Assembly (NCBI GenBank): GCA_012719125.1 | Contig: JAAYAY010000040.1 | Location: 1-64,000 of the forward strand | Origin: Planctomycetaceae bacterium | GTDB lineage: Bacteria; Planctomycetota; Planctomycetia; Pirellulales; Thermoguttaceae | DNA: 64,000 nt | Direction of reading: 5' to 3' | Shown: positions 28,366-36,151 of the stretch, piece after piece | How the letters are laid out: each line of letters begins with the position of its first letter | Position numbering within the stretch: the stretch's first letter is position 1 | Translations under genes and position numbers: made by a program | Notes under the pieces: model-generated | Database searches by the model: none | Told to the model about the DNA's origin: nothing | What the model saw: the letters and a program-made list of their open reading frames with translations, nothing else

Positions 28366-28949
28366 GGATTCCGTCTCCAAGATTTTGACTGCCGAAAGGC
28401 GAACGGGCGTCACCCCCATTTGTAGGTGCCAGGAAATGGAAACCGATCACAGGGGCCAGAGGCGAGGGGAGGACGACGCATCGGAGGGAGGGTGAGCCAG
28501 ACGCACTTCCAGTGTCGGCCCTGAGGATAGACCGGCTTCATCGAATTTCGCGAATCCAGCGATTTGAACGAGTAAGGGTTCCAGGGAATCATGGAGAGTG
28601 AGGCTTCTTTCGAAACAGGTTGAATTCGCACGAAGCGTTTCCTGAGAGGTTCGCGGAGAATGACGCAACATGCTGATACAGGAATAGTTAAGTTGTGTCA
28701 ATAGGAATCGGACAGTTAAACTGGGCAATCTGACAAGCGGACGAAGAGAGACGAGGCGTTCGAACCGCGAGCACTCCGGCGACACGTTGGCTCTGCTTGT
28801 GGATGAGGCAGGTGGACTGCATAATGGCGGTCTGACAGGCGGTGATAATTAGTCTGTGGGTCCCGTCCCGCCGCACGGGACCTGATCTGTCGAGCAGTGA
28901 TCCAGTCCCGTACGGCGACGGGGACTTCCCCCCCCTTCAGCGTGCTGCC
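28366..28949. other. Intergenic region upstream of EfpL gene
   Basis: About 584 bp between divergent genes. It carries a hairpin of the GGTCCCG family just ahead of the EfpL start (28858-28927). I see no RNA gene or small ORF with a ribosome binding site. A short T-arm-like word near 28762 does not extend to a cloverleaf. Confidence 0.5.
28858..28927. repeat. GGTCCCG-family hairpin, copy 2
   Basis: Arms 28858-28882 and 28904-28927 are mutually complementary with a few mismatches, and each arm also folds on itself (GTCCCG...CGGGAC). It ends 23 nt before the EfpL start codon, so it would lie in the 5' leader. Confidence 0.65.
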
Positions 28950-29513
28950 ATGCTTGCCAAGGAAATCAAGACAGGGACGATTGTCAACTACAACGACGCC
29001 CCGTGCATTATTGAGACGATCTCGGTGCAAAGCCCGAGTGCGCGGGGGGCGGCCACCTTCTACAAGTACCGCGCACGGAACCTGGTGACCAAGCAGAAGG
29101 TCGACATCACGCTCCGGGGCGGCGACTCGCTCGACCTGGCCGATTTTCAACGCCGCCCGGTCAAGTACCTGTATGCCGACGGTTCGAGCCTGGTCTTCAT
29201 GGACAACGAGAACTTCGAGCAGTACCCGCTCCCGAAAGAAGAGATCGAAGAGGAAGCCCAGTACCTTACCGAAGACCTCGAAGGCGTCTGGGTACTGATT
29301 TACAACGACCAGCCCGTGGGGATCCAGGTGCCGCCAACCGTCGAGCTGAAGGTGATTCAGTGCGACCCGGGGATCAAGGGCAATTCGGCGACGTCGCGCA
29401 ACAAGCCGGCGACGTTGGAGACGGGCCTGGTGGTCCAAGTGCCCGAGTATCTCAGCGAGGGTGAGACCATCAAGGTCGACACGCGTACCGGGCAGTATCT
29501 GTCGCGAGCATAG
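28950..29513 (+). CDS. yeiP: Elongation factor P-like protein EfpL (YeiP)
   Basis: A 187-residue translation factor of the EF-P superfamily that rescues ribosomes stalled on polyproline and related motifs. The acceptor-stem-contacting loop reads SPSARGAATFYK with Arg32 at the tip, as in YeiP/EfpL, not the modified Lys of canonical EF-P. The C-terminal signature GNSATSRNKPATLETGLVVQ is also of the YeiP type. ATG 28950 gives the family length (about 188). No lysine-modifying EpmA/B genes are near, consistent with the EfpL form. Confidence 0.92.
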   Translation: MLAKEIKTGTIVNYNDAPCIIETISVQSPSARGAATFYKYRARNLVTKQKVDITLRGGDSLDLADFQRRPVKYLYADGSSLVFMDNENFEQYPLPKEEIEEEAQYLTEDLEGVWVLIYNDQPVGIQVPPTVELKVIQCDPGIKGNSATSRNKPATLETGLVVQVPEYLSEGETIKVDTRTGQYLSRA

Positions 29514-29615
29514 CGGACGGCACTTCCCTGAGAGAGACTGACCGGTGAAGAGGTCGCCCGGTCGATTCGGGGCGTCCGTATCGTGACGCGTTTGGACTTG
29601 CCAGGAGTGTTCGTA

Positions 29616-30782
29616 ATGCCCGAAAGTTGCACCACCGCACGGGAGCGTGTCCTCAAAACCTTGCGGCACGAGGAGCCGGATCGCGTTCCGTTCGATCTGG
29701 CGTCCACTCAGGTTACGGGGATCAGCAGCACGGCGTATGCGAACCTGCGCAAGTACCTGGATCTGCCGGCGGCGGAGCCGAACACGATGGATATCGTGCA
29801 GCAGGTATGCATACCCCATGACGACGTCATGGAGCGGCTGCAAGTGGACACTCGCGGCCTGTTCCCGCTCATCAGCAGCAACTGGAAGATCGACATTCAA
29901 GACGAAGGTGATTCTTGGACCTTTGTCGACGAGTGGCACTGCAAGTACCGCAGGCCGAAGGAAGCCGGCTATTACTTCAGCCTATGCCAAAGCCCCTTTG
30001 ACGAGACAACGCTCGGCAAACAGGCGGTCGATTCTCTCGCCTGGCCCGATCCGGCCGATCCGCGGCGGTGGGAGGGACTCCGGGAAAAGGCCTCGAGCTT
30101 TCGTGAGGCCGGTTATCCCGTGGTGATGCGGGGGCTATGTGCGGGCATCCTGGAAATGGCGTGCCGGCTGCGCCCCATGGACAAGCTGATGATGGACCTT
30201 GCCATGGGCGAGGAGGGCGCCAAGCACCTGCTGGTGAAGATCACCGAACTCAAGGCCCGTTTCTGGGAGGCGGCACTCGACGACCTCGGCGACGTGGTCG
30301 ACGTGGTGGTCGAAGCCGACGACTACGGCACCCAGCATTCGATGCTGGTCAGCCCGGCCATGTATCGGCAACTGTTCAAACCGCTCCAGGCGGAATTGTT
30401 CGCCGTGATCCGCCAGCGTCTGCCGGAGGGCTTCGTCTTCTTCCATTCCTGCGGGAACGTGCGAGGGTTGATTCCCGATTTCATTGAGATCGGCGTGGAC
30501 ATCTTGAACCCGGTGCACATCACGGCCACCGGTATGGAACCGGTGGCCTTGAAACACGACTTTGGCAACGACATCTGCTTCTGGGGCGGCGGCGTCGACA
30601 CGCAAGGCGTGTTGCCGGGCGGCACACCCGAACAGGTTCGCGAAGATGTGAAGCGCAACGTGACAGCTCTCGCACCCGGCGGCGGTTACGTATTCAACAC
30701 GGTGCACAATATCCAGGCCGACGTTCCTCCGGAGAACATCATGGCCATGTGGGAAACGCTGCGAGAGGTGGGCGTGTACTGA
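29616..30782 (+). CDS. Uroporphyrinogen decarboxylase family protein (MtaA/CmuA-like)
   Basis: A 388-residue TIM-barrel protein of the UroD superfamily. Rather than heme synthesis it resembles the methyltransferase branch: FFHSCGNVRGLIPDFIE (about residue 275) contains the HxCG zinc/thiol motif of MtaA/CmuA-type methylcobamide:thiol methyltransferases. The start ARERVLKTLRHEEPDRVPFD is typical. ATG 29616 has AGGAG at 8 nt; a GTG at 29583 is less likely. No corrinoid protein is adjacent. It may serve the CoA-linked genes downstream, but an unrelated Uma2 gene lies between. Confidence 0.78.
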   Translation: MPESCTTARERVLKTLRHEEPDRVPFDLASTQVTGISSTAYANLRKYLDLPAAEPNTMDIVQQVCIPHDDVMERLQVDTRGLFPLISSNWKIDIQDEGDSWTFVDEWHCKYRRPKEAGYYFSLCQSPFDETTLGKQAVDSLAWPDPADPRRWEGLREKASSFREAGYPVVMRGLCAGILEMACRLRPMDKLMMDLAMGEEGAKHLLVKITELKARFWEAALDDLGDVVDVVVEADDYGTQHSMLVSPAMYRQLFKPLQAELFAVIRQRLPEGFVFFHSCGNVRGLIPDFIEIGVDILNPVHITATGMEPVALKHDFGNDICFWGGGVDTQGVLPGGTPEQVREDVKRNVTALAPGGGYVFNTVHNIQADVPPENIMAMWETLREVGVY

Positions 30783-30894
30783 GGCAGGCGGAAATGCTGG
30801 AAGAGCCCCTGCCAGACCCGTCCCAAGAATCCCCCTCGAATCGCACTCATTTCGGGGCGTTTCCATTCAGAATTGCACCAAGTGCAGCGATTTC

Positions 30895-30922
30895 TTGCTC
30901 AGTTCACAGACTATGTTAGAAT
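30895..30922 (+). promoter_or_regulatory. Putative sigma-70 promoter of the Uma2 gene
   Basis: -35-like TTGCTC (30895-30900), a 16-nt spacer and a -10 box TAGAAT (30917-30922), about 80 nt ahead of the Uma2 start codon. The spacer is slightly short and the -35 box imperfect. Confidence 0.4.
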
Positions 30923-31001
30923 ACGGGTGCATGCTGTGGCGATAGCCTTCCATAGGATCGCCCACCTATACTCCCACTGGGCTTCTTTCTGCGGTAATCC
31001 G

Positions 31002-31574
31002 ATGACGACTTCTGTCCGAGTAACGGCCGAACAGCTTGCCGCGATGCCCAGCGACGGTCATCGCTGGGAACTGGTGGCAGGGGAGTTGAGAAAGATGACG
31101 CCAGCCGGTTGGAAACATGGAGCGATTGTTGGCCGACTTCACGGTTGGTTGTTCAATCACGCCAACACTCATTCGCTTGGGATCGTGCTGGCCGCAGAGA
31201 CCGGTTTTCTGCTGACCGACGACCCGGACACGGTGAGGGCTCCGGATGTTTCTTTCCTTCGTAACGAGCACCTTGGCGATCCACTTCCCGATGTGGCTTA
31301 CTGGCCGGGAGCCCCCGACCTGGTCGTCGAAGTCGTTTCGCCCGGCGATCGCTCCGGTGAGATCGACGAGAAGGTCAAGGCCTGGCTTGATGCAGGAGCT
31401 AGCATGGTTTGGCTGGTCAATCCCGCCTGGCGGAGTGTGACGGTCTACCGTTCGGCAACGCAGATCACCACGCTGACCGAGAACGACGAGTTGAGCGGAG
31501 AAGACGTGGTCGAGGGGTTCCGTTGCCGGGTGGGCGACATCTTCGCCCGGCTCACCGGACCGGCTGCCGATTGA
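31002..31574 (+). CDS. Uma2 family endonuclease-like protein
   Basis: A 190-residue protein of the Uma2 (DUF820) family, with the restriction-endonuclease PD-(D/E)xK fold. RAPDVSFLRNE supplies the first acidic residue, LVVEVVSPGDRSGEIDEKVK the ExS and Lys core, and GASMVWLVNP the following strand. The family is greatly expanded in cyanobacteria and planctomycetes; its function is not established. ATG 31002 gives the family length. It separates the UroD-like gene from the CoA cluster and may be a later insertion. Confidence 0.85.
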   Translation: MTTSVRVTAEQLAAMPSDGHRWELVAGELRKMTPAGWKHGAIVGRLHGWLFNHANTHSLGIVLAAETGFLLTDDPDTVRAPDVSFLRNEHLGDPLPDVAYWPGAPDLVVEVVSPGDRSGEIDEKVKAWLDAGASMVWLVNPAWRSVTVYRSATQITTLTENDELSGEDVVEGFRCRVGDIFARLTGPAAD

Positions 31575-31745
31575 CTTGCCGGGACCGACGAGGCAATGGT
31601 TGCTGACTCCAGCGGCCGAACGGGGAAGCTCCGCGGACTTGACACGATCTTCTGTGCCCCCGAGAATCGTGGGATTGCCGTCTATGCAAACCCACCTATA
31701 GGTGGGGGTACTCAGCGAGCGCGAATCGCCTTTGTTGCTCGCCCC

Positions 31746-31768
31746 TGAACCCTGACAACCGACAACTC
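31746..31768. repeat. Short intergenic repeat word (CCCTGACAACCGACAACT)
   Basis: The same word occurs at 59883-59904 and a shortened reversed version at 18915-18932, always in non-coding sequence next to gene ends. Here it sits 15 nt ahead of the dehydratase-type gene. Confidence 0.5.
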
Positions 31769-31782
31769 CCGAGGAGCCTCTC

Positions 31783-33009
31783 ATGGCGGAAGCCCCGCGA
31801 AGAGATTTTGAAGCGACCAACCAGATGAAGGCTGTCATGGGCAAGTACTTCACGGAGCTTACCCAGGGGCCCGAGCAAGGGAAGAAGACGGCCTGGTGCA
31901 CGAGCGTCGGCCCGGCCGAGTTGCTCTACGCACTCGGCTACAACGTCTACTTTCCCGAGAATCACGGCGCCATGCTCGGGGCCAGCCGGATGGCGACCGA
32001 TCTGATTCCGTTGGCCAACGCCCGCGGCTTCTCGCCCGACATCTGCTCCTATCTGACGAGCGACGTCGGATCTTATCTCAAGGGCGAGAGCCCGATCCAG
32101 AAGATGAAGCTTCCCGGCCCGCCCAAGGCCGACGTGCTCGTTTTCAACACGAACCAGTGCCGCGACGTGAAGGACTGGTTCCAGTTCTACGCCCGCGAGT
32201 GGAACGTTCCGTGCATCGGGGTTCACACGCCCCGTTCGATCGGCGAGATCGATCAGACATTGGTCGACTACATCGCTGGGCAGATCGAGGCGCTGGTTGA
32301 ACCGCTCGAGAAGGTGGCCGGGGCCAAGCTCGATCCGGACCGGCTCCGCGAGGTGGTCGCCCTCTCCAAGGAGTGCACCGAACTGTGGAAGCAGGTGTTG
32401 CTGGCCGGGGCCAACAAGCCGGCGCCGATCACCTTCTTTGACGGCACGATCCAGATGGGGCCGGCGGTCGTGCTCCGCGGGACCCAGGACGCCGTCGACT
32501 ACTACAAGATTCTCGTAGCCGAGCTCAACCAACGGGTCGCCGACAGCGTCGCCGCGGTGGAGGGGGAGCGACTTCGCATCTATTGGGAAGGCATGCCCGT
32601 TTGGGGCAAGCTCAGTTCGCTTGCCAAGCAATTCATGGAACTCAAGACGTCGGTCGTTGCCTCCACCTACTGCAACAGTTGGATCTTCGACGCGCTCGAT
32701 CCGTCCGATCCGTTCCGCAGTATGGCCCGGGCGTACAGCAGCATCTTCATCTGCCGCAGCGACGACTTCAAGGAGCAGTACATCCGGCGCATGGTCGAGC
32801 AGTACCAGATCGACGGCATCCTTTACCACGACGCCAAGACCTGCCCGAACAACTCGAACTGCCGCTACGAGATGCCCCAGCGCCTGCAACAGCAGCTTGG
32901 CATTCCGTACCTGGTAGTCAACGGCGACCTGAACGATCTGCGGCTCTATTCTGAGGAGCAGACCCGCACGAATATCGAAGCCTTCGCCGAGCAACTCCTC
33001 GGGACCTAG
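31783..33009 (+). CDS. 2-hydroxyacyl-CoA dehydratase / benzoyl-CoA reductase-type iron-sulfur protein
   Basis: A 408-residue member of the HgdB/BcrB-BcrC/DCCP superfamily, radical or reductive enzymes that use an ATP-energised electron. Cys88 (ICSYLTSD), Cys126 (NTNQCRD) and Cys354 (AKTCPNN) fit the three conserved cluster ligands; other Cys are at 39, 144, 198, 297, 324 and 360. The end GDLNDLRLYSEEQTRTNIEA is the family tail. Only one catalytic subunit is present, whereas HgdAB and BcrBC need two, so a homodimer as in double-cubane-cluster proteins is possible. The dedicated activator follows directly. Substrate unknown. Confidence 0.85.
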   Translation: MAEAPRRDFEATNQMKAVMGKYFTELTQGPEQGKKTAWCTSVGPAELLYALGYNVYFPENHGAMLGASRMATDLIPLANARGFSPDICSYLTSDVGSYLKGESPIQKMKLPGPPKADVLVFNTNQCRDVKDWFQFYAREWNVPCIGVHTPRSIGEIDQTLVDYIAGQIEALVEPLEKVAGAKLDPDRLREVVALSKECTELWKQVLLAGANKPAPITFFDGTIQMGPAVVLRGTQDAVDYYKILVAELNQRVADSVAAVEGERLRIYWEGMPVWGKLSSLAKQFMELKTSVVASTYCNSWIFDALDPSDPFRSMARAYSSIFICRSDDFKEQYIRRMVEQYQIDGILYHDAKTCPNNSNCRYEMPQRLQQQLGIPYLVVNGDLNDLRLYSEEQTRTNIEAFAEQLLGT

Positions 33010-33019
33010 GGCGGCTGGT

Positions 33020-33095
33020 GGGTCCCGCTTGCCGGGCGGGATCTCCCTATAGGATCGACTTTCCATCTCGCAGTCCCGTCCGGCAGACGGGACCC
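33020..33095. repeat. GGTCCCG-family hairpin, copy 3
   Basis: Arms 33020-33043 and 33072-33095 pair with mismatches. It occupies most of the 110-bp spacer between the iron-sulfur enzyme gene and its activator gene, so it would lie inside the transcript and could affect their relative expression. Confidence 0.6.
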
Positions 33096-33119
33096 AACTA
33101 TTTTCCCTCGCTGCAAGCC

Positions 33120-33899
33120 GTGACCCACTTCTGCGGAATCGACATTGGAGCCTCGGCGGCCAAGCTGGTGCTCATCGAACCCGACGGCCGGATCGCCGCC
33201 AAGGCGGTGCGCCGTTCGGGTGTCGATTACGCGCAGACGGCCGAAGACTGCCTGCTGGAGGCGCTCGAAGCCGCTGGTCTGGAACGTGCGGATGTGGCCG
33301 GGGCGTTTTCGACCGGTTACGGCCGCGACAACGTCGGTTGGGTCGACGGCAAGATGACCGAGATCGCCTGCCACGGCCGCGGTGCTTACTTCCACCTTCG
33401 CCGAGCCATGACGATCATCGACATCGGCGCCCAGGACAGCAAGGTCATCCATCTCGACAGGGAAGGGCACCGGACGGGCTTCAAGATGAACCGCAAGTGC
33501 GCCGCCGGCACCGGTTCCTTCCTGGAAGAGATTGCCCTGCGGCTCGACCTGCCCGTCGGCGAGCTGAACGGATTGGCCGAGGCTTCCACCAAGGAGATTT
33601 CTCTCGGCAGTTTCTGCACGGTGTTTGCCGCCACGGAGATTCTGGAGAAGATCCGCGCGGGGCACAAGGTCGAAGACATCGTCAAAGGCGCGTTTCGCTC
33701 CGTCGTGAAACGGATCGCCGAAATGGATCTCATTCAAGCCGACCTGGTGATGACCGGCGGGGTGATTGCCCATAACCCCTATCTGGCGACACTAGTCGAG
33801 GAATCGTTCGGTCGTCCCGTCTACGTTCCGCCCGAGCCCCAGTTTGCCGGCGCCCTCGGCGCGGCGCTGTTTGCGAAAGACAACCGTTCGTCCTGTTGA
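33120..33899 (+). CDS. CoA-dehydratase/reductase activator ATPase (HgdC/BadF type)
   Basis: A 259-residue ASKHA-fold ATPase. Motifs in order: GIDIGASAAKLVL (phosphate 1), DIGAQDSKVI (phosphate 2), KCAAGTGSFLEE, and SFCTVFAATEI. Cys127 and Cys166 match, in number and context, the two residues that in HgdC hold a [4Fe-4S] cluster between the two monomers. ATP hydrolysis drives a low-potential electron into the partner enzyme. The start is GTG 33120, giving the exact family length (about 260). The electron donor, usually a ferredoxin or flavodoxin, is not encoded nearby. Confidence 0.92.
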   Translation: MTHFCGIDIGASAAKLVLIEPDGRIAAKAVRRSGVDYAQTAEDCLLEALEAAGLERADVAGAFSTGYGRDNVGWVDGKMTEIACHGRGAYFHLRRAMTIIDIGAQDSKVIHLDREGHRTGFKMNRKCAAGTGSFLEEIALRLDLPVGELNGLAEASTKEISLGSFCTVFAATEILEKIRAGHKVEDIVKGAFRSVVKRIAEMDLIQADLVMTGGVIAHNPYLATLVEESFGRPVYVPPEPQFAGALGAALFAKDNRSSC

Positions 33900-33924
33900 A
33901 TTCAATCACTGAAGGGAGCCCGCC

Positions 33925-34851
33925 ATGCTCATTACCGGTCCGCCCAAGGAGATCAGCGAGGGTCTCACGATGCTCGGCACGGACGAGTATCCGATCTACC
34001 TGTTCCGGGCGGGCGAGCGAGCCGCCGTGTTCGAGGGGGGAACCGGCGCGATGGGCCCGCTCCTCAAAGAGCAGCTCGCCCGGCTCGAGATCGACGCGGC
34101 CGCGGTCAAGCAGGCGATCATCACGCACGCCCATCCCGACCACGTGATGGCCATCCCCATGTTTCGCGACCTGTTTCCCGGCGTGACCGTGGCGGCCTCG
34201 GAGATCGGCGCCAAGACGCTTGCCTTTGAGAAGGCCGTGGCCGCCTTCTGCCAGATCGACGAAGCCCTCACCGGCGCCATGCTCCAGGCCGGCAGAATCA
34301 CGGAGGGGCACCGCCCCGCGGCGCTGAAGGAAATGAAGATCGCCGTGGATCGAACGCTCAAAGAGGGCGACAAGATCGAGGTCGGCGACACAGTATTCGA
34401 CGTGCTCGAGACCCCCGGCCACAGCGAATGCAGCCTCAGTTTCCACCAGCGACAACGGGGTATCTTGATCATTTCCGACGCCACGGGCTACTACATGCCC
34501 GAGCACAACGAGTGGTGGCCCAACTACTTTTCGGGCTACGGAGTCTACGTCGACTCGATCAGGCGGCTTGCCGCGATGGAGGCGGAAACGCTCTGCCTCA
34601 GCCACAACGGCGTCATCCGCGGCAAGGACGACGTGGCGGCCTACTTCGAGGGAGTGTTGGCATCCACGGAAGCCTACCATGCCCGCATTATCGATGAAAT
34701 CAAGGGCGGCAAACCTTTCCGCGAGCTGGCCGAACAGCTCGGCACGGAGATCCACGCCAAGGCCGGCCTGCTGCCGGTCGATTTTTTCCAGAAGAACTGC
34801 GGTCTGCTGGTGAAGCATTCCATGAAACACGAAGGAATTGAGAAGCAATGA
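33925..34851 (+). CDS. Metallo-beta-lactamase-fold hydrolase
   Basis: A 308-residue MBL-fold enzyme. The metal motif THAHPDHVMA replaces the common HxHxDH and keeps the essential His/Asp pattern; ETPGHSECSLSF supplies the next His and IISDATGYYMPEHNE the bridging Asp. The long C-terminal helical part resembles glyoxalase-II/thioesterase-like members. ATG 33925 follows AAGGGAG. Located 25 nt after the activator, so a hydrolase acting on a CoA thioester or a ring-opened intermediate is a reasonable guess, not shown by sequence. Confidence 0.8.
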   Translation: MLITGPPKEISEGLTMLGTDEYPIYLFRAGERAAVFEGGTGAMGPLLKEQLARLEIDAAAVKQAIITHAHPDHVMAIPMFRDLFPGVTVAASEIGAKTLAFEKAVAAFCQIDEALTGAMLQAGRITEGHRPAALKEMKIAVDRTLKEGDKIEVGDTVFDVLETPGHSECSLSFHQRQRGILIISDATGYYMPEHNEWWPNYFSGYGVYVDSIRRLAAMEAETLCLSHNGVIRGKDDVAAYFEGVLASTEAYHARIIDEIKGGKPFRELAEQLGTEIHAKAGLLPVDFFQKNCGLLVKHSMKHEGIEKQ

Positions 34852-34854
34852 GTG

Positions 34855-34921
34855 GTAGCCGAACTCGCCAGAGTTTGGCGTTTTTTCAAAACAGGGCCAA
34901 AGTCTGGCCGACTTCGGCTAC
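34855..34921. repeat. GTAGCCGAA-family hairpin, copy 2
   Basis: Arms 34855-34879 and 34896-34921 form a long hairpin closely related to the inner hairpin of the element at 15964-16090, but without the TGTCCG ends or flanking duplication. It lies between the MBL and thiolase genes, inside the CoA cluster. Confidence 0.7.
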
Positions 34922-34939
34922 GGCAACCGTTTGCGACCG

Positions 34940-36151
34940 ATGAAAGCGAGTATCGAGATGTTTCCGAACGCACGAATACCCTACGGGACGTGGGGGAGCA
35001 GTTACTTTCCCGCCTGGCAGACGTCGGCGCTGGCCGAAGTCAACATCGGGCAGTTTGCCGGCGAGGCGATGAACCGGATCCTGGGGCTCAGGAGGGTTCC
35101 GAAGAGCGAGCTCGACTATCTCATCATCGGCTCCACCATCCCGTGGCACTGGAAGTTCTGGAACGCGCCGCTGGTGGCGAGTTGCCTGGGCCGGCGCCTG
35201 CCGGGATTCCATGTCGAACAGGCTTGTGCGACCGGGCTCAAGGCCGTTCTGCTTGCCGGAGCGGAGGTCCAGAGCGGCGCCAACGACGTGGTCGGTGTGC
35301 TGGCCTTTGACCGGACCAGCGATTCGCCGGTGGGCGTGTTTCCCGAACGCCGGGCCCACGAGCGAACCATGGCGATCAGCCACGTGTGGGACAATTTCGG
35401 TTTCGATCCCGCCACCGGGCTGGCCATGCTCACCACGGCCGGCAAGGCAGCCCGCAAGTACGGGCTGGAACGAAGGGAAGTCGAGGACATCGCCTTCTGC
35501 CGGTATGAGCAGTACTTCGCCGCCAAGGAATCGGGATTCCTCGACCGGGTTCTCGTACCCCTCGATGTATTGAACGTGCAAGGCCGATTGCTCGGACGCA
35601 TCGATAAGGATGCAGGGGTCCGCAGACTGACATTGGACGGCCTGCGCCACATGCGCGAATTGGATACCTGCGTGACGACAGGGACTCAGACCCATGCCTC
35701 CGACGGCATGGCAACGCTCCTGGTCACGACTCCCGAAAGGGCCCGTGAACTGAGTCCTCGCCCCGAGATTGATATTCAGTTCGTCGCCAAGGCCGAGGTT
35801 CGGACCCACCCGGCCCTGATGCCTGAGGCCCCAACCTTGGCCGTGCAAAAGCTGCTCGATCAGACGGGTCTCACGATGGACGACATGGCGGTCGTCAAGA
35901 GCCACAACCCCTTCGCCATCAACGACGCCATCTTTTCCAAAGTGACGGGACACGACTGGACCAAGGTCAATCGAACCGGCTGCTCGTTGGTCTGGGGACA
36001 TCCCCAGGGTCCGACACTCACGCGGATGCTGATCGAAGGGTTGGAGGAAGCGGTGGACTTGGGAGGGGGCCTCGTCCTGCTCCTCGGCTGCGCCGCAGGA
36101 GACGTGGGTATCGCGGCCATTTTCCGAGTGACCGAAGGAGGTGCAGCATGA
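34940..36151 (+). CDS. Thiolase family protein
   Basis: A 403-residue thiolase-fold enzyme (acyl-CoA C-acyltransferase). The nucleophile is Cys96 in EQACATGLKAV. The second active-site region is GHPQGPT (His354), and the late Cys384 lies in LLGCAAGDVG. The usual NEAFA motif is replaced by HNPFAIND, so it belongs to a divergent subgroup. ATG 34940 was chosen; ATG 34958 is equally possible. Its stop overlaps the start of the next gene (ATGA). Expected to cleave or form a 3-ketoacyl-CoA in the cluster. Confidence 0.85.
   Translation: MKASIEMFPNARIPYGTWGSSYFPAWQTSALAEVNIGQFAGEAMNRILGLRRVPKSELDYLIIGSTIPWHWKFWNAPLVASCLGRRLPGFHVEQACATGLKAVLLAGAEVQSGANDVVGVLAFDRTSDSPVGVFPERRAHERTMAISHVWDNFGFDPATGLAMLTTAGKAARKYGLERREVEDIAFCRYEQYFAAKESGFLDRVLVPLDVLNVQGRLLGRIDKDAGVRRLTLDGLRHMRELDTCVTTGTQTHASDGMATLLVTTPERARELSPRPEIDIQFVAKAEVRTHPALMPEAPTLAVQKLLDQTGLTMDDMAVVKSHNPFAINDAIFSKVTGHDWTKVNRTGCSLVWGHPQGPTLTRMLIEGLEEAVDLGGGLVLLLGCAAGDVGIAAIFRVTEGGAA

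Noticed and set aside
28755-28780. tRNA T-arm-like word GCGTTCGAACCGC
   Set aside because: No acceptor stem, D-arm or anticodon arm can be built around it.
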